Shown here piece by piece: positions 24,604 to 32,607 of a DNA stretch of 64,000 bases. The translations under genes were made by a program, and so were the position numbers. Under the pieces are notes generated by a model. The model searched no databases. It was not told the origin of the DNA and saw only the letters and a list, made by a program, of their open reading frames with translations. Each line of letters opens with the position of its first letter. The stretch's first letter is position 1. Origin of the DNA: SCTD01 sp963781675 (lineage in GTDB: Bacteria > Actinomycetota > Actinomycetes > Mycobacteriales > SCTD01); NCBI GenBank assembly GCA_963781675.1, contig CAWAGF010000002.1, positions 1-64,000 of the forward strand, read 5' to 3'.

Positions 24604-25718
24604 CGACGGCGGAGAGCGTCCCGGAGACGAGCGGGCAGCAGCTGCCGGAGCACGTCGACGTCCTCGTCGTCGGCGCAGGACAGGCCGGTCTCGGCGTCGC
24701 GCACTGGCTCGAGCAGCACCCCGAGCTGGACGTCCTCGTCGTGGACGCCGAGCCGGTCGGCGGGTCGTGGGTGCAGCGTTGGGACAGCCTGCAGCTGTTC
24801 ACGCCGCGGCGCTTCAGCGCCCTGCCGGGCATGCGCTTCCCGCGCGGCGGCAGCAGGTCGCCGGACCGGCTGGAGATGGCCGCCTACCTGCGCCGCTACG
24901 CCGACGCACTGACGGTGCCGGTGCGCGCTGGCGTGCGGGTGAGGCGACTCGCCCGGCACGGTGCGGGCTTCGTCGCCGAGACCAGCCACGGCAGCGTCCG
25001 CGCAGACCAGGTGGTGCTCGCGACCGGCCCGTTCCGGCGTCCGTTCGTGCCCGACGCCGCCGCCGGCCTGGACGCCTCCGTCGTGCAGCTGCACTCCTTG
25101 GACTACCGACGGCCCAGCGACGTCCCGCCCGGCGACGTCCTCGTCGTCGGTGGTGGCAACTCGGCCGCGCAGCTGGCGATCGAGCTCGCCCGCACGCACA
25201 CCGTGACCATCGCTAGCCCGGGCCCACTGTGGTTCCTGCCGGAGGACGTCCTCGGGGCGTCGATGTACTGGTGGACGCTGCTCACCGGCGTCCTCAACGC
25301 CCAGGCCGAGGCGTGGATCTCGCGCTACATCCGTCGCCGCGGTGACGCGATCGTCGGCCAGGAGCTGCGCCGCCTGATCAGCGAGGACCGAGTCTGTCTC
25401 CTTCCGCACCGCGTGGTCGCCGGCCACGGGGCGCACCTCGAGCTCGCCGACGGAACGGCCCTTCCTGTGAGCTCCGTCCTGTGGTGCACCGGCTTCCGGC
25501 CCGACACCGGATGGATCGACGTCGAGGGTGCCCTCGACCACACGGGGGCGCCGCTCCACGACCGGGGAGCGTCACCGGTCGGCGGGCTGCACTGGATGGG
25601 GCTGCCGTGGCAGACCCGGCTGAACTCCTCGATCATCGACGGCGTTGACCGTGACGCCCGGGCCACGGTCCAGCGGGTGATGGCCTCACGAGCTGTGGTG
25701 GCTGTCGACCCGGCGTGA
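24600..25718 (+). CDS. NAD(P)/FAD-dependent monooxygenase-like flavoprotein (CzcO/ArsO type)
   Basis: 372 aa. FAD motif VDVLVVGAGQAGLGVAHWLEQ, then GGSWVQRWDSLQLFTPRRFSALPG as in CzcO-type flavoproteins. The NADPH-binding motif DVLVVGGGNSAAQLAIELA and the late motif SSVLWCTGFRPDTGW follow. GTG at 24600 overlaps the previous stop. The group contains ArsO and flavin monooxygenases; no arsenic genes are seen nearby, so sulfur or organic oxidation is equally possible. Confidence 0.85.
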   Translation: MTTAESVPETSGQQLPEHVDVLVVGAGQAGLGVAHWLEQHPELDVLVVDAEPVGGSWVQRWDSLQLFTPRRFSALPGMRFPRGGSRSPDRLEMAAYLRRYADALTVPVRAGVRVRRLARHGAGFVAETSHGSVRADQVVLATGPFRRPFVPDAAAGLDASVVQLHSLDYRRPSDVPPGDVLVVGGGNSAAQLAIELARTHTVTIASPGPLWFLPEDVLGASMYWWTLLTGVLNAQAEAWISRYIRRRGDAIVGQELRRLISEDRVCLLPHRVVAGHGAHLELADGTALPVSSVLWCTGFRPDTGWIDVEGALDHTGAPLHDRGASPVGGLHWMGLPWQTRLNSSIIDGVDRDARATVQRVMASRAVVAVDPA

Positions 25719-25738
25719 GCCGCTCGGCTGCCGGCGCC

Positions 25739-27178
25739 TCAGCGGCCCTCGGGACGAGCCGGGCGCCACGTCGCGCCTGAGAACTCGCCGAAGAGCCGAG
25801 CCGCCGCAAGACGGAGCCCGAGCGCGTGAGTCGGGTAGGGCGCGATCGTCTGGGCGAGCCGGCCGGCGAGCATGCCGGTCCGCATCGCCACGGCGACCTG
25901 CGCCGCGAGCTCTCCGCCGGTCGGGCAGACGGCGGTCATGCCCACGACGCGGTCCAGCGCCTTCGCGCTGAGGCCGGTGCGGGGTCCGGCGATGAGCTTG
26001 ATGTAGCCGTCGGTGCGGCCAGCGGTACGGGACCGGTCCATCTCGTCGAGGCGCACGACCGCCACGCGGGCGCGCTCCCCGTAGCTGTCGTACGCCTGCT
26101 GCTCGGTGAGGCCGACCCGGCCGACCTCCGGCTCGGTGAACGTCACCCACGGCACCACCCTGTCGTCGAACCTGGCCCGACCCCCGGCGAAGCCAGGCCG
26201 GCCAGTGGAGGCGAAGGCATTGCGGGCCGCGAGCCGTCCCTGCTCGTCGCCGACGTGCGTGAACTGCAACGGCGTCGTGCAGTCGCCGGCGGCGAAGATG
26301 TGCGCAGCGGTGGTCTGCAGGTACCTATCGGTGACGACCTGTCCCGGCTTGCCGAGCTCGACACCGGCCTTGTCCAGGTCCATCCCTGCCGTCGCGGGGC
26401 GCCGACCGACCGCGACGAGCAGGTGACTGCCGGACACGCTGGTGCCGTCCGACAGGTGCAACGTCGGCCCGGCCGAGACACGCTCCACGCTCGTGCCCGC
26501 GCGGACGTCGACGCCGTTGCCCTCGAGCACCGACGTCATCACCGCCGCCACCTCGGGCTCCTCCTTCGTCAGGATCCGCGGCGCCCCCTCGACCAGGGTC
26601 ACGCGCGAGCCCAGGCCGGCGAACGCCTGCGACAGCTCCACGCCAATGGCCCCGCCGCCCATGACCAGCAGGTGCGCGGGGCGCTCGGTCAGGCCGAACA
26701 GCGTTTTGTTGTCCAGGTACGGGACCTGGTCCAGTCCCGGGATCGGCGGCACGGCTGCGTGCGCGCCTGTCGCCAGGACGAACCGCCCGGCCGTGAGCTC
26801 CCGCCCGTCGACGTCGACAGCTCGCGGGCCGGTGAACCGCGCCCACCCGTCGACGACCGTGATGCCCTCCGAGCGCAGCTGGTCGACCGACTCGTCCTGC
26901 TCGATCTGGCCGATGACCTGATGCACGCGGACCATGACCTTGGCGAAGTCGACGTCACCCACGGACTCCAGGCCCCACTGCTGCGCCTCGCGTGCAGCCG
27001 ACACCCGGTGCGCGATGTCGAGCAGCGTCTTGCTAGGCACGCAGCCGAAGTGCGTGCAGTCACCACCCGGACGGGCCTTCTCAACGAGCGCCACCGAACG
27101 GCCCGCCTTGCGGGCAGCCCGCGCAGCGGCCAGACCGGTGGCCCCGGCGCCGATCACGATCAGGTCGACATCGCTCAT
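25739..27178 (-). CDS. Pyridine nucleotide-disulfide oxidoreductase (MerA/Lpd superfamily)
   Basis: 479 aa. FAD motif DLIVIGAGATGLAAARAARKAG, redox disulfide GGDCTHFGCVPSKTLL (C41 and C46), NAD motif LLVMGGGAIGVELSQAFAGLG and FAAGDCTTPLQFTHV. The dimerisation domain ends YPTHALGLRLAAARLFGEF in place of the lipoamide dehydrogenase HPTLSE. It has no N-terminal metal-binding domain and no C-terminal cysteine pair, so mercuric reductase activity is not supported. Divergent from the AhpD-like gene. A role with persulfides or a low-molecular-weight disulfide fits the island, as inference. Confidence 0.85.
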   Translation of the reverse strand: MSDVDLIVIGAGATGLAAARAARKAGRSVALVEKARPGGDCTHFGCVPSKTLLDIAHRVSAAREAQQWGLESVGDVDFAKVMVRVHQVIGQIEQDESVDQLRSEGITVVDGWARFTGPRAVDVDGRELTAGRFVLATGAHAAVPPIPGLDQVPYLDNKTLFGLTERPAHLLVMGGGAIGVELSQAFAGLGSRVTLVEGAPRILTKEEPEVAAVMTSVLEGNGVDVRAGTSVERVSAGPTLHLSDGTSVSGSHLLVAVGRRPATAGMDLDKAGVELGKPGQVVTDRYLQTTAAHIFAAGDCTTPLQFTHVGDEQGRLAARNAFASTGRPGFAGGRARFDDRVVPWVTFTEPEVGRVGLTEQQAYDSYGERARVAVVRLDEMDRSRTAGRTDGYIKLIAGPRTGLSAKALDRVVGMTAVCPTGGELAAQVAVAMRTGMLAGRLAQTIAPYPTHALGLRLAAARLFGEFSGATWRPARPEGR

Positions 27179-27378
27179 GCAGCACTCCCCAGACGGGCCG
27201 GCTCCCCGCGACCGAGCGGTCGACAGGGCGTGCGGCCACGACCAGCGTGTCCCCTGCGGAGTCCGTGGCTTCGGCAACGGCTACCTGCGATGCCATCCGG
27301 AACGCAGAACGTCCGAGACGGCTGTTCACCCCGGCAACGCCGACAGCACCCTCGGCGTCCGACGAGTCCAGGAGAGAC

Positions 27379-27918
27379 ATGACCCGCATCCCCGTCCACA
27401 CCGTCGACAGCGCCCCCGAAGCCAGCCGGGACACCCTGAAAGGACTGGAGGCGAAGTTCGGCAAGGTGCTCAACATCCACGGCGCGATGGCGCACTCGCC
27501 CGTCGTCCTCGACGCGTACGCGTCGCTGCAGCACAGCATCAGCGAGCTCGGCACCTTCGACGGCAGGACCCGTGAGGCCATCGCCCTGACGGTGGCCGCC
27601 ATCGACCAGTGCAGCTACTGCCAGGCCGCCCACACCGCTGGGGGCAAGGCCGCTGGGCTGTCCGAGGCGGAGACGCTCGACGCCCGTCGCGCGACCAGCA
27701 ACGACCCGAAGCTCGCTGCGCTCCTCACCGTCGTCAAGGAGCAGATGACCGACCTCGGCAACGTGAGCGACACGGCGTGGAAGGCCGCGCTCGACGCCGG
27801 CTGGACGGACGCCCAGCTCGCCGAGAGCACCGTCGTGGTCGCGCTGAACGTCTTCACGAACTTCTTTAACCACACCGTGCAGACCGAGCTCGACCTGCCG
27901 GCAGCCCCGGCGCTGTAG
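27379..27918 (+). CDS. AhpD-like carboxymuconolactone decarboxylase family protein
   Basis: 179 aa with the AhpD core REAIALTVAAIDQCSYCQAAHT: C78, C81 and H85 form the peroxidase-linked redox site. ATG at 27379 with AGGAG upstream. AhpD-type proteins relay electrons from dihydrolipoamide-like reductants to peroxidases. The divergent disulfide oxidoreductase would be a natural electron donor. A strong hairpin follows. Confidence 0.88.
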   Translation: MTRIPVHTVDSAPEASRDTLKGLEAKFGKVLNIHGAMAHSPVVLDAYASLQHSISELGTFDGRTREAIALTVAAIDQCSYCQAAHTAGGKAAGLSEAETLDARRATSNDPKLAALLTVVKEQMTDLGNVSDTAWKAALDAGWTDAQLAESTVVVALNVFTNFFNHTVQTELDLPAAPAL

Positions 27919-27934
27919 CGGACAGACGGCACCG

Positions 27935-27964
27935 GCCGGGGCTGTCCTGACCAGCAGCCCCGGC
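27935..27964 (+). terminator. Hairpin after the AhpD-like gene
   Basis: GCCGGGGCTG (27935-27944) pairs with CAGCCCCGGC (27955-27964) around a 10-base loop, 17 bases past the stop. No T-tract. Confidence 0.65.
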
Positions 27965-28145
27965 GGGGCGCCGCCCGCCCCTTCAACGGTGGAGCGAACG
28001 CCTCGGAGGTGGCCGACCAGGCGGCGACGACCGAAAATCTCGGCGAAGGCATCGGCGCCGGCGAGCGTAAGCGCCGTTCCTGCTCTCGGCGCCGGCGAGC
28101 GAGCGCCATCCTGCGCTGGCACCGGTCCTGCCGAAGAGTCGCTGT

Positions 28146-28276
28146 CTTGCCCGCGCGATCACGCGCCCTTGCCCGCACGATACGCGCCCTTGCCCGCACG
28201 ATCACGCGCCCTTGCCCGCACGATCACGCGCCCTTTGCCCGATCGAGCTCGACCCTTGCCCGCGTACGGGCCAAAG
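28146..28276. repeat. 22-bp tandem repeat array
   Basis: Four near-perfect units of CTTGCCCGCACGATCACGCG-CC (28146-28167, 28168-28188, 28189-28210, 28211-28232), one of which lacks a base, then two degenerate copies. It occupies the gap between the AhpD-like gene and the RES gene. Units abut with no spacers, so this is not CRISPR. The flanking stretch 27965-28145 holds nothing I recognise. Confidence 0.85.
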
Positions 28277-28287
28277 CGGTCCACGGC

Positions 28288-29040
28288 TCAGCCGCTCGGT
28301 GACCACTGCAGACGGTGGATCCGCATCGCTTCGTGCAGCTGGCCATCGTCCTGGACGACCGGCTCAGACTGCGGCTCCTGCAGCAGCGCCGACACCTGGT
28401 CGTCCCCCGGCCTTTCAAGCACCGCCCAGAGGGCGAGGTCGTCACCGTGGCGCGAGGTGAACTGCGCCCCCGCGAGGGGCGTGCCGTCGGGAGCGGTCTG
28501 GTCGTAGAGCCAAGCGGCGACCGCCTGGGTGAACTCGCGCGGCTCGGCCAGCCGGATGACGCCGGCGTCGACGTCCGACAGCCGCAGCTTGATCGCGAGG
28601 GCGAGGAAGCGCGACCGCAGCGTCGGCAGGGACTCCTTATCGCCCGGAAGCGCGTACCAACCGGTCAGCCGCGCGGAACCGACGCGCCGCGGCCACCTCC
28701 AGCTCTCGGGAAGCAGGCCTCCAGCGAGGCTCGGATGGGCCACCTCGTCCTCAAGGGCCTCGTCGATGCCAGCAAGCTCGTCCTGCAACTGCGGGTCAGG
28801 ACGCGCGAAGGCGAGCACCTCCAGGTAGCAGGCGAGCCGACTCTCCCCCACGTAGATGCTCCGCCAGACGCCGTCGGGGTCGTCCCAGCGGCCGGAGAAG
28901 CGACCGTGCTCGGCGTACTGCCACGGAGTCCAGGCCCAGGGCTCAGGCTCGAAGCCGACGCGGTGGACGTGCCGGCCTGCCGCGTCCTGGCACAGCACGT
29001 CACCCGCGTCGGTAGCCACCGGCAACGTCAACGGCCGCAC
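28288..29040 (-). CDS. RES-domain toxin
   Basis: 250 aa. RES-domain features: HRVGF, WTPWQYAEHGRFSGRWDDP, VWRSIYVGESRLACYLEVLA and FARPDPQLQDEL. RES toxins are NAD+-degrading or ADP-ribosylating enzymes paired with Xre/MbcA/ParS antitoxins. The C-terminal half is longer than in the smallest RES toxins. GTG at 29040, five bases after the antitoxin stop. Likely stabilises the island. Confidence 0.85.
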   Translation of the reverse strand: MRPLTLPVATDAGDVLCQDAAGRHVHRVGFEPEPWAWTPWQYAEHGRFSGRWDDPDGVWRSIYVGESRLACYLEVLAFARPDPQLQDELAGIDEALEDEVAHPSLAGGLLPESWRWPRRVGSARLTGWYALPGDKESLPTLRSRFLALAIKLRLSDVDAGVIRLAEPREFTQAVAAWLYDQTAPDGTPLAGAQFTSRHGDDLALWAVLERPGDDQVSALLQEPQSEPVVQDDGQLHEAMRIHRLQWSPSG

Positions 29041-29044
29041 CCGG

Positions 29045-29437
29045 TCAGCCGACGGCCGCGAATTGGCGGGCGGCGGCCAACACCTGCGGACCGACCTCGT
29101 TCACGTCACCGTCCCGCAGCAGGCGGGCAGGCGCGCGGTCGCCCAACGTGGGGTTCAGACCCTGGAACCAGGCCTGCACAACCTCGTTTGTGTCACGTTC
29201 AGCGAGCAGCCTTGCGGCCTGATAGGCAACGCGCAGCCGGTGCAGATCCTCACCCCCGGAGACCGCCCGGGTGCCCTCAGCCCACTGCCGCACCGCACGG
29301 GTCTCCTTGACGCCACCGAGGTAGGCGACGAGCTTCGCGCCGAGAAGGTCGCGCAGCTCCTTCACCAGCACGGCCGGGTCGAGGCGCATCGCGTTGTGGT
29401 GGGCCTGCAGATCTGGCCGAGCCGGGGTCTGCGTCAT
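29045..29437 (-). CDS. Xre/MbcA/ParS-type antitoxin
   Basis: 130 aa. An N-terminal helical DNA-binding part (LVKELRDLLGAKLVAYLGGV, ETRAVRQWAEG) and a C-terminal toxin-binding part with EVVQAWFQGLNPTLGDRAPA, the usual Xre-MbcA-ParS signature. I took the ATG at 29437, with GGACGAGAAG upstream; an in-frame upstream extension is possible. It precedes its toxin on the same strand. The upstream AT-rich stretch contains two ATCACA repeats 12 bases apart, which could be its operator. Confidence 0.82.
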   Translation of the reverse strand: MTQTPARPDLQAHHNAMRLDPAVLVKELRDLLGAKLVAYLGGVKETRAVRQWAEGTRAVSGGEDLHRLRVAYQAARLLAERDTNEVVQAWFQGLNPTLGDRAPARLLRDGDVNEVGPQVLAAARQFAAVG

Positions 29438-29669
29438 CTTCTCGTCCTTGCCTGGGGCAGCCACGGTACGTCGTCACATGCAGGATCACAATAAGAATCA
29501 CAGGGTGTCTAACATGCACGCGCTTTCCGAAGAGAAAGATCACCGTGCCCGCTACGTGCCCGATCAGCGGGCACGAGTGTGGATGACCACGAACGGCCAC
29601 GGAAGCGATCAAGCTCCTGACCTGCGCTTTTGCACATCCGCGGACACGCACGGACCCCCTCGCGCCGGA
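29438..29669. promoter_or_regulatory. Island right-end non-coding region
   Basis: It holds an AT-richer promoter-like stretch for the antitoxin (around 29480-29520) with two ATCACA copies, the right copy of CGTGCCCGCTACGTGCCCG (29544-29562) followed by an inverted CGGGCACG, and then attR. I see no gene in it. Confidence 0.55.
29544..29562 (+). repeat. Right candidate integrase arm-type site
   Basis: CGTGCCCGCTACGTGCCCG, identical and in the same orientation to 4388-4406, about 108 bases inside attR. An inverted CGGGCACG follows at once. Binding by the island integrase is inferred. Confidence 0.55.
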
Positions 29670-29711
29670 CTTCCAAACTGGCTACGCGGGTTCGATTCCC
29701 GTCGCCCGCTC
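29670..29711 (+). repeat. attR: 42-bp tRNA-Gly 3'-half direct repeat
   Basis: Exact copy of 4275-4316 without the tRNA 5' half: the displaced end of the original tRNA gene. It defines the right end of the island. Confidence 0.93.
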
Positions 29712-29764
29712 GCAGGCCGGCTGCTCCACTGCCCGTCCGGGCGGCTGCAGGCGCCGCCGCGCCG

Positions 29765-30649
29765 TCAGACGGCGACGGCGAGGTCGCGTCCGGCGCGCAC
29801 CAGGGCTGCCTCCACGTCGGACGTGCGCGGGTCGACCGCGGCGACCCCCACCCGGGAGCCGATGCCCAGGCGCTGGAGCTGCTCCACGAGCGTCGTGGCC
29901 CGGCGCTGGGCGAGGCCCTCCGGGAGCTCGAGCAGGACCGCGCAGGTGGCGTCGTCGACCCGGACCGGCGTCTCCCCGGCGGCCAGGACCCGGAGCAGGG
30001 CGGGCTCGGCCAGGGCCCCGAGGCCGTCGAGGAGCAGGACCGATGCGGGACTGGCGTGCCGCTCGAGGCGCGGCCCCCAGGCGGCGAGCACGGCGTCGCG
30101 GGCGGCCAGGGGCACGACCTCGGCCGGTCGCCGGGCGCTCGCGGACGACTGCAGCTCCAGGTCGAGCAGGCTCGACAGCAGCCGGCCCTGGAGCTCGAGC
30201 ATCGGCTGGAGGAGCACGGCGGAGTCCGGCAACGGCTCCGGGTCGATCGCGCAGAGCGTCCCCAGCAGCCTGCCGTCGGCGGCGGTGAGCGGGATCCCGA
30301 CGTAGCCGCCGATCGGCACCAGGTCGGCGATGGGTGCGCTCACGTACGCCGGAACGGCGTCCACCCGGACGGCGACCCTCGGACCTTGCCCCCGCACCAT
30401 CCGGCTGCAGAAGCTGTCACTCCAGCGGAAGACGTCGCCGTCGTCGATCGGGTAGGCGGAGGACAGGACCCGCAGGACCACCCAGTCCGCGCCGGAGACC
30501 CGCGTCACCATCCAGGCGCCCACGGGGAGCTGGTCCTGCAGGAAGCGCAGGGTGGCGAGGGCCGCGGCGTCGAAGCTCGGCAGGGCGGCGGTGTCGGCGA
30601 TGTGGGGAGCGAGGGCAGGGTCGCGGCTGGGGTCGATCGCGGTGAGCAC
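29765..30649 (-). CDS. GAF-domain sensor protein
   Basis: 294 aa. An N-terminal GAF domain (TLRFLQDQLPVGAWMVTRV, FCSRMV, YVGIPLTAADGRLLGTLCAIDPEP) is followed by a diverged domain of about 120 aa that looks like a worn-out GGDEF (ASVLLLDGLGALAEPALLR). No HTH or kinase is visible. GTG at 30649 with AGGAG upstream is preferred to the ATG at 30682. It lies just upstream of a GGDEF/EAL gene on the same strand and may take part in c-di-GMP signalling. Confidence 0.75.
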   Translation of the reverse strand: MLTAIDPSRDPALAPHIADTAALPSFDAAALATLRFLQDQLPVGAWMVTRVSGADWVVLRVLSSAYPIDDGDVFRWSDSFCSRMVRGQGPRVAVRVDAVPAYVSAPIADLVPIGGYVGIPLTAADGRLLGTLCAIDPEPLPDSAVLLQPMLELQGRLLSSLLDLELQSSASARRPAEVVPLAARDAVLAAWGPRLERHASPASVLLLDGLGALAEPALLRVLAAGETPVRVDDATCAVLLELPEGLAQRRATTLVEQLQRLGIGSRVGVAAVDPRTSDVEAALVRAGRDLAVAV

Positions 30650-30709
30650 GGAACTCCTCGAGGCGGGGACTACGGAGACCATCGACCCTGCCGCCGGGGG
30701 ACTAGATGG

Positions 30710-32407
30710 TCATTCCGGATGATCTGCCGGGAAAGGGAGGTGGTCGACGGCCACCGGCCGGCTGAACAGGTAGCCCTGGCCGTACCCCACGCCGAGCTCC
30801 GCGAGGGTCCTGCACTGCTCGCCGGTCTCGATGCCCTCGGCCACCACGTCGAGCCCGACGTCCCCGGCCATGGCGACCACCGCCCGGATGACCGCACGGC
30901 TCCCGGGATCGACCTCGACGTCGTCCACGAAGGACTTGTCCACCTTCACCGAGTCGACCGGGAGGCGGCTCAGGTAGGCCAGCGAGGAGTACCCGGTCCC
31001 GAAGTCGTCGAGCGCCAGGTGCACCCCCCGGCGACGCAGCGCGTGCATGGTCGCCGCGGCCGTGCGGGGGTCGTCGATGAGCGCGCTCTCGGTGACCTCG
31101 AGGGTCAGGAGGTCGGCCGGCAGGTCGCCGTCCAGGACGCGGTCGACCTCGCTGAGCAGGTTCGGGCCGTTGAGCTGCCGCGGGCTGAGGTTCACCGCGA
31201 CGCCGACGCCGGGCAGCCACTGCTGCCAGGACGCCGCGTCCGTGCAGGCGCGGTGCAGCGCCCGCACCCCCAGCGCCACGATCTGGCCGGACTCCTCGGC
31301 CACCGGGACGAAGTCAGCCGGCGAGGCGACGAGGAGCCCCTCGCGGAACCACCGCATCAGGGCCTCGCAGTGGTGCAGCCGGCCGTCTGCCAGGCTCACG
31401 ACGGTCTGGTAGTGCAGCGTCAGCTCGGACCGGGCGACGGCGCTGCGCAGACCGGTCTCGAGCTCGAGCCGTCGGCGCACCGCGCGGCCCATCGCCTCGT
31501 TGTACAGCTCGTAGTGCCCTGGCCCCCGGGCCTTCGCGGCGCGCAGCGCCAGGTCAGCGTCGCGGATGACGTCCTCGGCCTCGAGTCCCTCGCTGCCGAC
31601 CGCCAGCCCGATGCCGAGCGTGACCGGGATCTCGCGCAGCCCGAGCCGGACGGGCTGCAGGACGGCCCTGCGGAGGCGTTCGCACATCGTGACGAGGCGG
31701 GGCAGGTCGCCGTCGTGGGTCACGACCGCGAACTCCCCGCTCTCCAGCCGGCCGAGCAGGCCGGTGGTGCCGACGGTGCGCTGCAACCGCTCTCCCACGG
31801 CGCGGACGACCTCGTCGCCCGCCTGACGGCCCAGCGAGCTGTTGATCCGGCGCAGGCCGGCGACGTCGACCAGCAGCAGGGCCGGCCAGTCCTGACCCGA
31901 GGCGTGCGCGGCCTGGAGGCGCGAGCCGAGCAGCCGGAGCACCCCTCTCCGGTTGAACAGCCCGGTCTGCTCGTCGTGCAGGACCTGCAGCCGCAGCTCG
32001 TCGACCTCGGACCGGCGGCGCGTCACCTCGCGCTGGACGGCGAGGAACCTCCTGACCTCCCCCGCCTCGTCGCGCAGGGGGATCACGTCGATCTCGACCG
32101 GGAACGTGGTGCCGTCCTTGCGGCGGTTCAGCACCTCGAACTGGACCGGCTCGCCGGAGGCCATGGCGGTGCGCGCCGTCGCGAGGACGGTGCGGTCGAT
32201 GCCGTCGGCCTGGAGCAGGCGCGGGCTGGAGCCGACCACCTCCTCCGGCAGCCAGCCGGTCATGGCCGTGAAGGCGGGGTTGACGTAGAGGATCCGCGGC
32301 CCCGGCTCGTCGAGGTCGCTGTCCGTGACGACCACGGCGTCCCTCATGGCGTCGAGGAGCTGGGCCGCGACCTCCTCGTGCGTGAGGCGTGCCGGCCCGT
32401 CGTCCAC
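30710..32407 (-). CDS. PAS-GGDEF-EAL protein, degenerate GGDEF (likely c-di-GMP phosphodiesterase)
   Basis: About 565 aa. PAS domain (RILYVNPAFTAMTGWLPEEV) and PAC (RKDGTTFPVEIDVIPLRDEAG), then a GGDEF domain whose signature is ESGEF instead of GGDEF. The EAL domain is complete (HCEALMRW, VNLSPRQL, EVTESALI, LDDFGTGYSSLAYL, DKSFV). Synthesis is therefore unlikely and hydrolysis probable. The start is uncertain: the GTG at 32407 follows a TACGTT box and would be leaderless, but a longer form from 32446 is possible. Confidence 0.88.
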   Translation of the reverse strand: MDDGPARLTHEEVAAQLLDAMRDAVVVTDSDLDEPGPRILYVNPAFTAMTGWLPEEVVGSSPRLLQADGIDRTVLATARTAMASGEPVQFEVLNRRKDGTTFPVEIDVIPLRDEAGEVRRFLAVQREVTRRRSEVDELRLQVLHDEQTGLFNRRGVLRLLGSRLQAAHASGQDWPALLLVDVAGLRRINSSLGRQAGDEVVRAVGERLQRTVGTTGLLGRLESGEFAVVTHDGDLPRLVTMCERLRRAVLQPVRLGLREIPVTLGIGLAVGSEGLEAEDVIRDADLALRAAKARGPGHYELYNEAMGRAVRRRLELETGLRSAVARSELTLHYQTVVSLADGRLHHCEALMRWFREGLLVASPADFVPVAEESGQIVALGVRALHRACTDAASWQQWLPGVGVAVNLSPRQLNGPNLLSEVDRVLDGDLPADLLTLEVTESALIDDPRTAAATMHALRRRGVHLALDDFGTGYSSLAYLSRLPVDSVKVDKSFVDDVEVDPGSRAVIRAVVAMAGDVGLDVVAEGIETGEQCRTLAELGVGYGQGYLFSRPVAVDHLPFPADHPE

Positions 32408-32607
32408 GTACGGAACGTAACGCCCGGACCACGCTTCGCAAGGCACTTCGGGCAGCGTCGTCGGGCGCCACCTGCGTCCGGGCGCTCGTCCGGCGCGCTC
32501 CTCGCCCCGCGGCGAGCAGTGGCGGCCGTGAGCCGGCGGCGTACGGCGCGCGTCGCAGCCGCGGCCGGACCCGCAGCGGCTGGTCGAGGCTCAGGCCGGC
32601 ACCGGCC

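Noticed and set aside
25739..27178. Mercuric reductase (mer operon)
   Set aside because: No metal-binding N-terminal domain, no C-terminal cysteine pair, and no merR, merT or merP nearby.
28146..28276. CRISPR array
   Set aside because: Repeat units abut with no unique spacers, and no cas genes are present.
4275..29711. Prophage
   Set aside because: No capsid, portal, terminase or tail genes; only an integrase fragment and att repeats.
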